Assembly: GCF_900112375.1 (NCBI RefSeq)
Contig: NZ_FOLS01000019.1
Span: forward strand, 1-41,664
Source of the DNA: Pseudomonas citronellolis
GTDB taxonomy: Bacteria > Pseudomonadota > Gammaproteobacteria > Pseudomonadales > Pseudomonadaceae
DNA length: 41,664 bases
Reading direction: 5' to 3'
Positions 26,020-34,480 of the stretch are shown here, piece after piece (positions within the stretch are counted from its first letter, which is position 1; every line of letters begins with the position of its first letter). The notes beneath the pieces are model-generated. The model made no database searches. It was not told where the DNA came from and saw only the letters and a list, made by a program, of their open reading frames with translations. A program made the position numbers and the translations under genes.

Positions 26020-26991
26020 ATGCTCGAACATTGCGCCTTCAATGGCGACGCCGACGGCCTCTGTGCCCTGCAGCAGCTGCGCCTGGCCGGCGAACTGGGC
26101 GCGGCGCCGCGCCTGGTCAGCGGGGTGAAGCGCGACATCGCCCTGCTGCAACGGGTGCAGGCCGGCCCCGGCGAGCGCGTCACCGTGCTGGACATTTCCC
26201 ACGCGCAGAACCGCGAGCCCACCCTGCGCCTGCTGCAGGCCGGCGCCCGCGTGCGCTACTTCGACCACCACCACGCCGGCGAGCTGCCCGCGCACCCGGC
26301 CTTCGAATCCTTCATCGACACCGCCGCCGACGTCTGCACCAGCATCCTGGTCGACCGCCACCTGCAGGGCCGCCACCACCGCTGGGCGGTGGCTGCGGCC
26401 TTCGGCGACGGCCTGGCCGGGCCGGCGCGTGCCCTGGCGCAACGCCACGGCCTGGCGGCGGAGGAGGTGACGGCACTGGAGGAACTGGGCCTGCTGCTCA
26501 ACTACAACGCCTACGGCGATAGCCTGGCCGACCTGCACTTCGAGCCCCTGGCCCTGGCCGAGGAACTGCGGCCCTACGCCGAGCCGCTGGACTTCGTGCG
26601 CCACAGCGCGAGCTTCGCCACCCTGCGCGCCGGCTACGCCGCCGACATGGCCCTGGCGCAAGGCCAACGCTCCTGGCGCGAAGGCCCGGGCGCATTGCTC
26701 TACCGCCTGCCGGGCGAGGCCTGGGCACGACGGGTGAGCGGGGTGCTGGCCAACCAGCTGGCCAGCCGTGCGCCGGGCCATGCCATCGGCCTGCTCAGCG
26801 CCAAGGCCGGCGGCGGCTGGCTGTTCAGCCTGCGCGTGCCGGCCGCCGCCGAACTGCCGGCCGACGCCTTCTGCCGGGACTTCCCCACCGGCGGCGGACG
26901 GGCCCGCGCAGCCGGCATCAACCACCTCGACGACGAACACCTGGAACACCTCGCCAACCACCTATTGGCGAAATACCCCACGGCGCCGTAG
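26020..26991 (+). CDS. DHH/DHHA1 phosphoesterase (NrnA-like fold)
   Basis: A 323-residue protein. The first DHH motif is FNGDADGLCALQQL (residues 7-20) with the Asp pair. YFDHHHAGE carries the DHH triad. The DHHA1 end holds FPTGGGRARAAGINHLDDEH. Length and order are like NrnA, a family that includes oligoribonucleases and pAp phosphatases. The leading His of the first motif is replaced (EHCAFNGDADG). It is the last gene of the sulfotransferase operon, 10 bp after the SDR. PAP hydrolysis after sulfotransfer is therefore an attractive function (inference). Its TAG stop belongs to the adjoining GTAGGG repeat. Confidence 0.75.
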   Translation: MLEHCAFNGDADGLCALQQLRLAGELGAAPRLVSGVKRDIALLQRVQAGPGERVTVLDISHAQNREPTLRLLQAGARVRYFDHHHAGELPAHPAFESFIDTAADVCTSILVDRHLQGRHHRWAVAAAFGDGLAGPARALAQRHGLAAEEVTALEELGLLLNYNAYGDSLADLHFEPLALAEELRPYAEPLDFVRHSASFATLRAGYAADMALAQGQRSWREGPGALLYRLPGEAWARRVSGVLANQLASRAPGHAIGLLSAKAGGGWLFSLRVPAAAELPADAFCRDFPTGGGRARAAGINHLDDEHLEHLANHLLAKYPTAP

Positions 26992-27117
26992 GGCGTACAA
27001 CCGTTCGCGGTTGTACGCCGCCACACCACGACCCACCGCCCGCTCCGGGGCCGGACTCGAAGCGCCCTGGAGCCACGGCCAAGCGGCGTATAACGCGGAG
27101 CGTTATACGCCCTACAG
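26988..27117. repeat. GTAGGGCGTA-ended repeat unit, copy 2
   Basis: This 130-bp unit starts GTAGGGCGTACAACCG and ends GTTATACGCCCTACAG. It is nearly identical to the next copy (three differences). Both ends are hairpins, one TAC-type (GTACAACCG...CGGTTGTAC) and one TAT-type (GTATAACGC...GCGTTATAC). Confidence 0.9.
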
Positions 27118-27165
27118 GAGTCCCCAGCGACGCCAACCACCTGCCGGAGCGATACCCATGGCACC

Positions 27166-27295
27166 GTAGGGCGTACAACCGTTCGCGGTTGTACGCCGCC
27201 ACACCACGACCCACCGTCCGCTCCGGGGCCGGATTCGAAGCGCCCCGGAGCCACGGCCAAGCGGCGTATAACGCGGAGCGTTATACGCCCTACAG
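27166..27295. repeat. GTAGGGCGTA-ended repeat unit, copy 3
   Basis: A direct repeat of 26988-27117, offset 178 bp, with three base changes over 130 bp. The 48-bp spacer carries GAGCGATACCCATGGC. The gap 26992-27422 holds these two units and a leader for the M24 gene, with no other gene visible. Confidence 0.9.
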
Positions 27296-27422
27296 GCGCC
27301 TGTCCCTGCAGGTAATTTCCGATCGGCTGGAAATCCGGCACCTGCGACGACGGTTGCATTCGGCTATCGCTATGTAGAACTCTATACGCCGAAACCCCGA
27401 GGACTCCGCAGAGACTGCCCGA

Positions 27423-28088
27423 ATGAATACCGCCGTGTACGCCAAGGAAGCCGTGGGCGCGAACTATGCGCCAGAACTGATGAAATACGCCCAGGCCCGC
27501 ACCTGGGAGGCCGTGGACGCCATCGCCGCGGCCATCCGCCCGGGGATGAGCGAGTCCGAGGCCACCGCCATCGGCAAGCAGGTGCTGGCCGAGCTGGGCA
27601 TGCAGCGCATCTGGCACCCGCTGCTGATCCGCTTCGGCGCCAACACCCTGAAGACCTTCAAGCAACGCTCCGACGGCGACCCCGTGCTGGGCGCGAACGA
27701 CATCTTCTTCATCGACATGGGCGTGGTCTGGCGCGGCCACGAAGGCGACGCCGGGGCCACCTTCGTGGTCGGCGACGACGCCGAGATGGCGGCCTGCGCG
27801 GCGGCGGCCAAGGAGCTGTTCCTGCGCGTCGAGGCGCACTGGCGCGACACCCGCTGCAGCGGCGTGGCGCTGTACGACTTCGCCCATGCCCAGGCCGAGG
27901 CGCTGGGCTGGAAGCTCAACCTGGACATCAAGGGCCACCGCGTCAGCGACTTCCCCCACGCCATCTACCGCGCCGGCGACCTGGGCGACTACGCCGAGCA
28001 CCCCAACGGCGGGCTGTGGATCCTGGAAATCCAGATCGCCCACCCGCACAAGCCCTACGGGGCCTTCTACGAGGACCTGCTGGCCTGA
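27423..28088 (+). CDS. M24-family metallopeptidase-like protein (creatinase/aminopeptidase P fold)
   Basis: A 221-residue pita-bread-fold protein consisting of the catalytic domain only. It begins MNTAVYAKEAVGANYAPELM. The first metal region is IFFIDMGVVWRGHEGDAGATF with two Asp residues 11 apart. A later His (KGHRVSDFPH) and a Glu in WILEIQIAH are candidate ligands. Typical aminopeptidase P has an extra N-terminal domain and is about 400 residues, so this is a compact relative. It has its own transcription unit between the repeats and ars genes, with no steroid element and no strong promoter that I can point to. The physiological substrate is unknown. Confidence 0.8.
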   Translation: MNTAVYAKEAVGANYAPELMKYAQARTWEAVDAIAAAIRPGMSESEATAIGKQVLAELGMQRIWHPLLIRFGANTLKTFKQRSDGDPVLGANDIFFIDMGVVWRGHEGDAGATFVVGDDAEMAACAAAAKELFLRVEAHWRDTRCSGVALYDFAHAQAEALGWKLNLDIKGHRVSDFPHAIYRAGDLGDYAEHPNGGLWILEIQIAHPHKPYGAFYEDLLA

Positions 28089-28100
28089 CGCACGGCGGGT

Positions 28101-28125
28101 GCCCTCGGCGGCAACCGCCGGGGGC
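28101..28125 (+). terminator. Weak hairpin after the M24 gene
   Basis: GCCCTCGGCGG and CCGCCGGGGGC pair with one mismatch around a CAA loop, followed by GTTTGAA. A plausible but weak terminator 12 bp after the stop. Confidence 0.45.
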
Positions 28126-28154
28126 GTTTGAAGGCGCGCCCGGAGTTGTCTTTT

Positions 28155-28190
28155 ACATATGGAAATCCGTATATTTGGCTTTCCATATGT
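28155..28190. promoter_or_regulatory. ArsR-type operator
   Basis: ACATATGGAAA and TTTCCATATGT form a perfect 11-bp inverted repeat separated by 14 bp. It lies 14 bp upstream of the arsR start, where an ArsR repressor normally overlaps the promoter. The local sequence is AT-rich (TTTTACATATGG, CGTATATTTGGC), unlike its surroundings. Confidence 0.8.
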
Positions 28191-28203
28191 TCTGGTGCCC
28201 CCG

Positions 28204-28548
28204 ATGATCGCGCCCCCCGAAGTCTTCAAGTGCCTGGCCGACGAGACCCGCGCCCGCGCCACCCTGCTGATCGCCGAGCAGGGCGAGCTGTGCGTCTGCG
28301 AGCTGATGTGCGCGCTGGGCGACAGCCAGCCCAAGGTCAGCCGCCACCTGGCGCAGCTGCGCGCTGCCGGGCTGCTGCTCGACCGCCGCCAGGGGCAGTG
28401 GGTGTACTACCGCCTCAACCCGGCGCTGCCCGCCTGGGTCCATGAGGTGCTGCGCGTCACCCTGCAGGCCAACGCCGACTGGCTGAAGGAAAGCGCCGCC
28501 CGCCTGCGCGACATGGATGGCCGCCCCGTGCGCGCCAGCTGCTGCTGA
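28204..28548 (+). CDS. arsR: ArsR-family arsenic-responsive repressor
   Basis: A 114-residue winged-helix repressor. [20 protein letters not shown] holds the As(III)-binding CxC on the DNA-recognition helix region, followed by [20 protein letters not shown] and YYRLNP. It ends in a Cys pair. It represses the operon in the absence of arsenite. An ATG at 28159 is in frame but lies inside the operator palindrome, so I use 28204, where the family begins ([17 protein letters not shown]). No clear ribosome site is visible. Confidence 0.92.
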   Translation: MIAPPEVFKCLADETRARATLLIAEQGELCVCELMCALGDSQPKVSRHLAQLRAAGLLLDRRQGQWVYYRLNPALPAWVHEVLRVTLQANADWLKESAARLRDMDGRPVRASCC

Positions 28549-28570
28549 ACCCCTCCCGGAACCCGCCTCG

Positions 28571-29854
<1,284 letters not shown>

Positions 29855-29882
29855 CGTCCGCCACGAAGCGGAGGAGTTCTGC

Positions 29883-30353
29883 ATGCGAGTCCTGTTCATG
29901 TGCACGGCCAACAGCTGCCGCAGCATCCTTTCCGAAGCGCTGTTCAACCACCTGGCCCCGGAAGGCTTCGAGGCGGTGAGCGCCGGCAGTTTTCCCGGCG
30001 GACAGGTGCTGCCGCGCAGCCTGGCGACGCTGGAGCGTGCCGGCATCGCCACCGAAGGCCTGAGCAGCAAGGGCAACGACGCCTTCGCGGACAACCCGCC
30101 GGACGTCGTCATCACCGTCTGCGACAAGGCCGCGGGCGAAGCCTGCCCGCTGTACTTCGGCCCGGCGCTGAAAGCCCACTGGGGCCTGGAGGACCCTTCC
30201 ACGGCGCAGGGCGACGAAGCGCAGCTGGACGACGCCTTCCACGCCACCCTGGCGCACATCGAGCGACGCTGCCGGGCCTTCTTCGCCTTGCCCTTCGCCA
30301 GCCTGGAGCGCGACGGGCTGCAGCGCGAGCTGGCGCGGATCGGCGACCTCTGA
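29883..30353 (+). CDS. arsC: Arsenate reductase, LMW-phosphatase type (ArsC)
   Basis: A 156-residue protein. The catalytic loop MCTANSCRSILSEA is at residues 6-19, with the nucleophilic Cys and the Arg of the CX5R loop. The second Cys pair is in VCDKAAGEACPLYFGP, as in thioredoxin-coupled reductases. It reduces arsenate to arsenite for export by ArsB. GGAGG lies 5 bp before the ATG, and the gene is 28 bp after arsB. The reading frame continues for 23 codons after the stop without another stop, which may be chance. Confidence 0.93.
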   Translation: MRVLFMCTANSCRSILSEALFNHLAPEGFEAVSAGSFPGGQVLPRSLATLERAGIATEGLSSKGNDAFADNPPDVVITVCDKAAGEACPLYFGPALKAHWGLEDPSTAQGDEAQLDDAFHATLAHIERRCRAFFALPFASLERDGLQRELARIGDL

Positions 30354-30434
30354 CTGGCGGTGCGGCGGGCGCGGGACGTGGACGAGGTGCGCCTGATCGC
30401 CGGCTACGACCTGTCGATCTTCTGAACCGCCCGT

Positions 30435-31604
30435 TCAGGCCAGCGAGGCGACGCTGTTGAGCAGCGTCTTGACCAGCTCCGCCTGGCGCGTCACGCCGGT
30501 CTTGGCGAACACCCCGCGCAGGTGCGCGCGCACGGTGTTGCGCGACACGCCCAGGGCATCGGCGGTTTCGTCGAGGGTCAGGCCGTCCATCATCTGCATG
30601 GCCACCTCGGTTTCGCTGCGGGTCAGCTGGAACAGGCTGCGCAGCAGGGTGCGCGAGGCCTGGGGCGAGTCGGCGGGGTTGCGGATGAACACCGCCACCG
30701 CCGGCTGGCGGGCGTCGCCGCGGCTTTCGTGGTGCAGGGCGATGGGCCGCAGCAGCAGGTTCAGCGGCATGCCGCCGCTGGGGCGGGTGAGGGCCAGGAC
30801 TTCCACCTCGTCGTCGCGCTCGCGGCGCTGCAGCACGGTCTGGATGGCGCTCTGCAGGTTGCGGTTGTCCTGGCGGGCGAAGGCCTGCAGGCGCTCCTGC
30901 CGGCATTCCAGGCCGTCGCGGCTGTCCAGCAGGCGCTGGGCGGCGCCGTTGCAGCGCAGCAGGCGGCCGTGGGTGTCGAGGATGGCGGTGCCCACCAGCA
31001 GGCGGTCGATGGTCAGGGCGTAGAGGCGCCGCTCGGATTCCAGTTGGTCCACCGTGGAGTGCAGGTCCACCGCCTGTTGCAGGTGCGGCAGCAGCAGTTC
31101 TACCAGGGCCAGGTCGGCCTCGCTGAAATCCTCGCCGGCGTGGTCGCGGCAGGCGAACAGCGCGCAGTGCATGCCGCCGGCGCTGAGCATCCGCGCCACC
31201 AGCACGTAGCGCAGGTCCAGCGGCGCCAGGTAGTGGCGGTAGAAGTCATGGCCCAGCCACTGCGGCGTGCCCAGCACCCGGTCGGCGCTGGCGACCTGCC
31301 CGGCGGGCCAGTCGAGGAAGGGGCAGATGGCGTAGTAGTGCTCGCTGTAGGAGGGCTCGCCGGGCAGGTGCGGGCCGTGCGCGGAGGCGTTGACGATCAG
31401 CCCCGGGCGCTGGTGGTCGGGGTTGCGCAGCACCAGGGTGACGAAGCTGGCGCCGCAGCGCTGGCGCAGGGCTTCCAGCAGGCTGGCCCAGGGCGTGCTT
31501 TCCAGGGGGCCGCGGTAGACCAGGTCGAGCAGTTCGCTCAGTGCGGCGGCGCTGATGCCGGCGCGGGCGAACGGATCCCGGGCCGGGGAGGTGGCTGCGT
31601 TCAT
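30435..31604 (-). CDS. LuxR-type regulator, TeiR/TesR-like (steroid activator)
   Basis: A 389-residue regulator. The C-terminal 65 residues are a LuxR helix-turn-helix (LTRSETEVAMQMMDGLTLDE, then TADALGVSRNTVRAHLRGVF). The N-terminal 300 residues lack a receiver domain and look PAS/GAF-like (LALVELLLPHLQQAVDLHST, YALTIDRLLVGTAILDTHGR). This resembles TeiR, the LuxR-type activator needed for testosterone degradation in Comamonas testosteroni. It lies divergently next to the hsaC-ipd operon and carries its own copy of the shared element, so it is the leading candidate to bind all of them. The start at 31604 has GAGG upstream. Confidence 0.8.
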   Translation of the reverse strand: MNAATSPARDPFARAGISAAALSELLDLVYRGPLESTPWASLLEALRQRCGASFVTLVLRNPDHQRPGLIVNASAHGPHLPGEPSYSEHYYAICPFLDWPAGQVASADRVLGTPQWLGHDFYRHYLAPLDLRYVLVARMLSAGGMHCALFACRDHAGEDFSEADLALVELLLPHLQQAVDLHSTVDQLESERRLYALTIDRLLVGTAILDTHGRLLRCNGAAQRLLDSRDGLECRQERLQAFARQDNRNLQSAIQTVLQRRERDDEVEVLALTRPSGGMPLNLLLRPIALHHESRGDARQPAVAVFIRNPADSPQASRTLLRSLFQLTRSETEVAMQMMDGLTLDETADALGVSRNTVRAHLRGVFAKTGVTRQAELVKTLLNSVASLA

Positions 31605-31666
31605 GGGCGCCTCGGGGCTGCTCGTTGTTGTTTGCGGGCGAGCATGGACGCGCCGCGGGGGCATCG

Positions 31667-31684
31667 AATCGTCCGTTCGGCCTA
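31667..31684 (-). promoter_or_regulatory. Steroid-regulon element, site I, for the LuxR gene
   Basis: The minus strand reads TAGGCCGAACGGACGATT, 14 of 18 matches. The -10-like CATGCT (31646-31641) lies at the 38-bp offset, and the start codon at 31604 is 63 bp away. Suggests autoregulation. Confidence 0.6.
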
Positions 31685-31764
31685 GATGGCCAGGGGCCTG
31701 CGCGGTGTGTCCGGCGCTGCGCCGGACGGGTGCGCGCAGGCCCCGCCGGGCGCCGCTTTCGCGC

Positions 31765-31782
31765 TAGTCCCATCGGACGATG
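31765..31782 (+). promoter_or_regulatory. Steroid-regulon element, site J, for the hsaC-ipd operon
   Basis: TAGTCCCATCGGACGATG, identical to site B. The -10-like TTGAAT is at 31803-31808, exactly 38 bp after the first base. The hsaC ATG is at 31864. The whole hsaC-ipdF block should be read from here. Confidence 0.82.
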
Positions 31783-31863
31783 TTGGGCCTGCCCGGCGCT
31801 GTTTGAATCCCCATCACCAGTGGCCCCTGCGGCGGGCCCGCGACAACGATGAGGAGAGCACCC

Positions 31864-32760
31864 ATGGATATCCGAGGACTGGGCTACGTGACCGTCCTGG
31901 CCAGCGACCTGGAGCGCTGGCGCAGCTACGCCGGCCAGGTGCTGGGCATGATGGTGGACGACGCCGCCCCCGAGGGCGCGCTGTACCTGAAGATGGACGA
32001 GCGCCACTACCGCGTGCTGGTGCTGCGCGACGAGCGCGACGGCTACGGCGCCAGCGGCTGGGAGGTGGCCGGCAAGGCCGCCTTCGAGCAGGCCATCGCC
32101 GAGTTGCAGCGCGCCGACGTGGAGGTCGAGCGCGGCAGCGCCGCCGACTGCGCGCTGCGCAAGGTGCAGGAAATCGCCCTGTTCCGCGACCCCGACGGCA
32201 ACCGCCACGAGCTGTTCTGGGGCCCCTGCCAGGACTTCAGGCCCTTCGTCTCGCCGGTGGGCGTCAGCGGCTTCGTCACCGGCGCCATGGGCATGGGCCA
32301 CGTGGTGCTGCCGGCGCCGGCCTTCGAGCGCTGCCGCGACTTCTACGAGCAGGTGCTGGGCTTCGGCCTGTCCGACCTGATGAAGGTGCGCTTCACCCCC
32401 GACCCGCAGGAGCCGGAGAAGCGCATCCACTTCATGCACTGCAACAACGCCCGCCACCATTCCCTGGCGATCTTCGAATGCCCGATCCCCAGCGGCTGCG
32501 TGCACCTGATGCTGGAAACCGCCGCGCTCGACGACGTCGGCCGCGCGCTGGACCGCATGCACGCCCAGGGCGTGCAGCTGTCGGCCACCCTCGGCAAGCA
32601 CACCAACGACCAGATGGTGTCCTTCTACATGCGCAGCCCCGGCGGCTTCGACATCGAGTACGGCCACGGCGGGCTGGAGGTGGACTGGCAGGCGCACACC
32701 CCCTTCGAAAGCACCGTGGTCAGCCATTGGGGCCACGACTTCAGCGTCGGCCGGCAGTAA
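31864..32760 (+). CDS. hsaC: Extradiol dioxygenase HsaC (3,4-DHSA ring-A cleavage)
   Basis: A 298-residue type I extradiol dioxygenase made of two VOC domains. The iron ligands can be placed at His146 (GMGHVVL), His214 (GCVHLML) and Glu265 (FDIEYG). The second-sphere His246 and Tyr255 (KHTNDQMVSFY) are also present. Characterised HsaC and TesB proteins have the same arrangement and length. It opens the catecholic ring A of 3,4-DHSA by meta cleavage with O2. BphC-type biphenyl enzymes are close relatives, but the surrounding genes decide the call. It is first in a ten-gene operon, 10 bp before ipdA, with an ATG preceded by GAGGAGAGC. Confidence 0.92.
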   Translation: MDIRGLGYVTVLASDLERWRSYAGQVLGMMVDDAAPEGALYLKMDERHYRVLVLRDERDGYGASGWEVAGKAAFEQAIAELQRADVEVERGSAADCALRKVQEIALFRDPDGNRHELFWGPCQDFRPFVSPVGVSGFVTGAMGMGHVVLPAPAFERCRDFYEQVLGFGLSDLMKVRFTPDPQEPEKRIHFMHCNNARHHSLAIFECPIPSGCVHLMLETAALDDVGRALDRMHAQGVQLSATLGKHTNDQMVSFYMRSPGGFDIEYGHGGLEVDWQAHTPFESTVVSHWGHDFSVGRQ

Positions 32761-32770
32761 GGAGAGCAGC

Positions 32771-33652
32771 ATGGACAAACGCATGACGGCCACCGAGGTG
32801 GTCGCCCAGCTGCGCGACGGCATGACCCTCGGCATCGGTGGCTGGGGCCCGCGGCGCAAACCCATGGCCCTGGTCCGCGAGATTCTCCGCTCAGGCCTCA
32901 AGGACCTCACCATCGTCGCCTACGGCGGCGCCGACGTCGGCATGCTCTGCGCCGCCGGCAAGGTCAGGAAGCTGGTGTTCGCCTTCGTCTCGCTGGATTT
33001 CATCCCGCTGGAGCCCTACTTCCGCAAGGCGCGCCAGGCCGGCGAGCTGGAGGTGATGGAGATCGACGAAGGCATGCTGCTGCTGGGCCTGCGCGCCGCG
33101 GCCATGCACGTGCCCTTCATCCCCACCGCGGTGGGCCTGGGCACCGACGTGCTGACGCACAACCCGCAGATAAAACTGGTGGCCTCGCCCTACGCCGACG
33201 GCCGCGACTGGGTCGCCATGCCGGCGCTGAAGCTGGACGCCGCGCTGCTCCACGTCGACCGCGCCGACGCCCGCGGCGTCTGCCAGATCGAGGGGCCGGA
33301 CCACTACATGGACGATCTCTTCGCCCGCGCCGCCGCCAACACCTACGTGAGCTGCGACGAGCTGGTCGAGCCCGAGTACTTCCACGCCAACCCGCAGGCC
33401 GCGCGCCAGGTGTTCTGGGAGCGCAACCTCACCCGCGGCGTGGCGCACATCCCCGGCGGCGCCCACCCCAGCGCCTGCGCGCCGCTGTACGGCTTCGACG
33501 TGGCGCACCTGCAGCGCTACAACGCCTCGGCCCAGGAGGAGGGCGGCTGGCAGCGCTACTACGACGAATTCATCCGCGACGGCGAGGCGGCCTACCTGGA
33601 CAAGGTCGGCGGGCTCGACGCGCTCCGCAAGCTGCCCCTGCCGGTGTTCTGA
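32771..33652 (+). CDS. ipdA: IpdA subunit, CoA-transferase-like ring-C hydrolase
   Basis: A 293-residue class I CoA-transferase alpha-like protein. It begins MDKRMTATEVVAQLRDGMTL with GIGGWGPRRKPMALVREILR, and IDEGMLLLGLRAAAMHVPFI follows. IpdAB of actinobacteria and ScdL1L2 of Comamonas hydrolytically open the last steroid ring as a CoA-dependent hydrolase rather than transferring CoA. The Glu in the IDE segment (about residue 100) may be the catalytic acid; I cannot align it here. It is 12 bp upstream of ipdB and GGAGAGC precedes it. Ordinary CoA transferases are the alternative. Confidence 0.85.
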   Translation: MDKRMTATEVVAQLRDGMTLGIGGWGPRRKPMALVREILRSGLKDLTIVAYGGADVGMLCAAGKVRKLVFAFVSLDFIPLEPYFRKARQAGELEVMEIDEGMLLLGLRAAAMHVPFIPTAVGLGTDVLTHNPQIKLVASPYADGRDWVAMPALKLDAALLHVDRADARGVCQIEGPDHYMDDLFARAAANTYVSCDELVEPEYFHANPQAARQVFWERNLTRGVAHIPGGAHPSACAPLYGFDVAHLQRYNASAQEEGGWQRYYDEFIRDGEAAYLDKVGGLDALRKLPLPVF

Positions 33653-33664
33653 CGAGGCCGAACC

Positions 33665-34480
33665 ATGACTGACGCAAACGCTTCCTACAGCCTCGCCGAA
33701 CTGCTGATCAGCGCCGCCAGCGAGTGCTGGCGCGACGACGGCGAGGTGCTCGCCACCGGCATCGGGGTGATCCCCCGGCTGGCCGCTTCCCTGGCCATGC
33801 AGAGCTGCAACCGCGACCTCTTGATGACCGACTCCGAGGCCTTCATGGTCGGCGAGCCGGTGCCGCTGGGCGCGCGCAACGGCTATGTGCCCAAGTTCGA
33901 CAGCTGGATGGGTTTCTCGCGCATCTTCGACAACGTCTGGGGTGGGCGCCGCCACGCGCTGGTGGGGCCGACCCAGGTCGACCGCTTCGGCCAGGCGAAC
34001 ATCTCCTGCATCGGCGACTACGCCCGGCCCAAGGCGCAGATGCTCGGGGTGCGCGGCTTCCCCGGCAACTCCATCAGCCACGCCAACTCCTTCTTCGTGC
34101 CGGCGCACAGCCGCCGGGTGTTCGTCGAGGGCGAGGTCGACATGGTCGCCTCGGTGGGCTACAACCCGGCGCGCCTGGCCCGCGGCTGGTCGCTGGACGA
34201 CATCGACATCCGCCTGGTCGTCACCGACCTCTGCGTGCTCGACTTCCAGGGCCCGCAGCGGCAGATGCGCGTGCGCTCGCTGCACCCCGGCGTGGAGCTG
34301 GCCCAGGTGCTGGACAACACCGGCTTCGACCTGGCGCTGCCGGCACGGATTCCGACCACCGCAGCGCCCACGGCGCAGCAGCTGGAACTCATCCGCCGCC
34401 TCGACCCGCACAACCTGCGCGCCCGCCAGCTCAAGGACGACCCGCCGGGCGACCGCCGCGCCGCAGGAGCACGGCCATGA
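33665..34480 (+). CDS. ipdB: IpdB subunit of the ring-C hydrolase
   Basis: A 271-residue beta-type CoA-transferase-like protein. It has SLAELLISAASECWRDDGEV at the N-terminus, ATGIGVIPRLAASLAMQSCN next, and FPGNSISHANSFFVPAHSRR in the middle. It pairs with IpdA. The context (IpdC, EchA20, FadA6 and IpdF neighbours) fits the COCHEA-CoA ring-opening step in HIP degradation. The stop overlaps the next ATG by four bases (ATGA), so translation is coupled. Confidence 0.85.
   Translation: MTDANASYSLAELLISAASECWRDDGEVLATGIGVIPRLAASLAMQSCNRDLLMTDSEAFMVGEPVPLGARNGYVPKFDSWMGFSRIFDNVWGGRRHALVGPTQVDRFGQANISCIGDYARPKAQMLGVRGFPGNSISHANSFFVPAHSRRVFVEGEVDMVASVGYNPARLARGWSLDDIDIRLVVTDLCVLDFQGPQRQMRVRSLHPGVELAQVLDNTGFDLALPARIPTTAAPTAQQLELIRRLDPHNLRARQLKDDPPGDRRAAGARP

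Noticed and set aside
26988..27295. CRISPR array
   Set aside because: Only two long copies with one spacer, and hairpin-ended units of 130 bp. Not a CRISPR pattern.
28159..28203. Upstream ATG for arsR
   Set aside because: It lies inside the palindromic operator. The family start and the usual distance favour 28204.
30422..30438. CTGAAC-CGCCC-GTTCAG hairpin as a terminator between arsC and the LuxR gene
   Set aside because: The stem is only six pairs and there is no T-tract; it also overlaps the LuxR stop codon.
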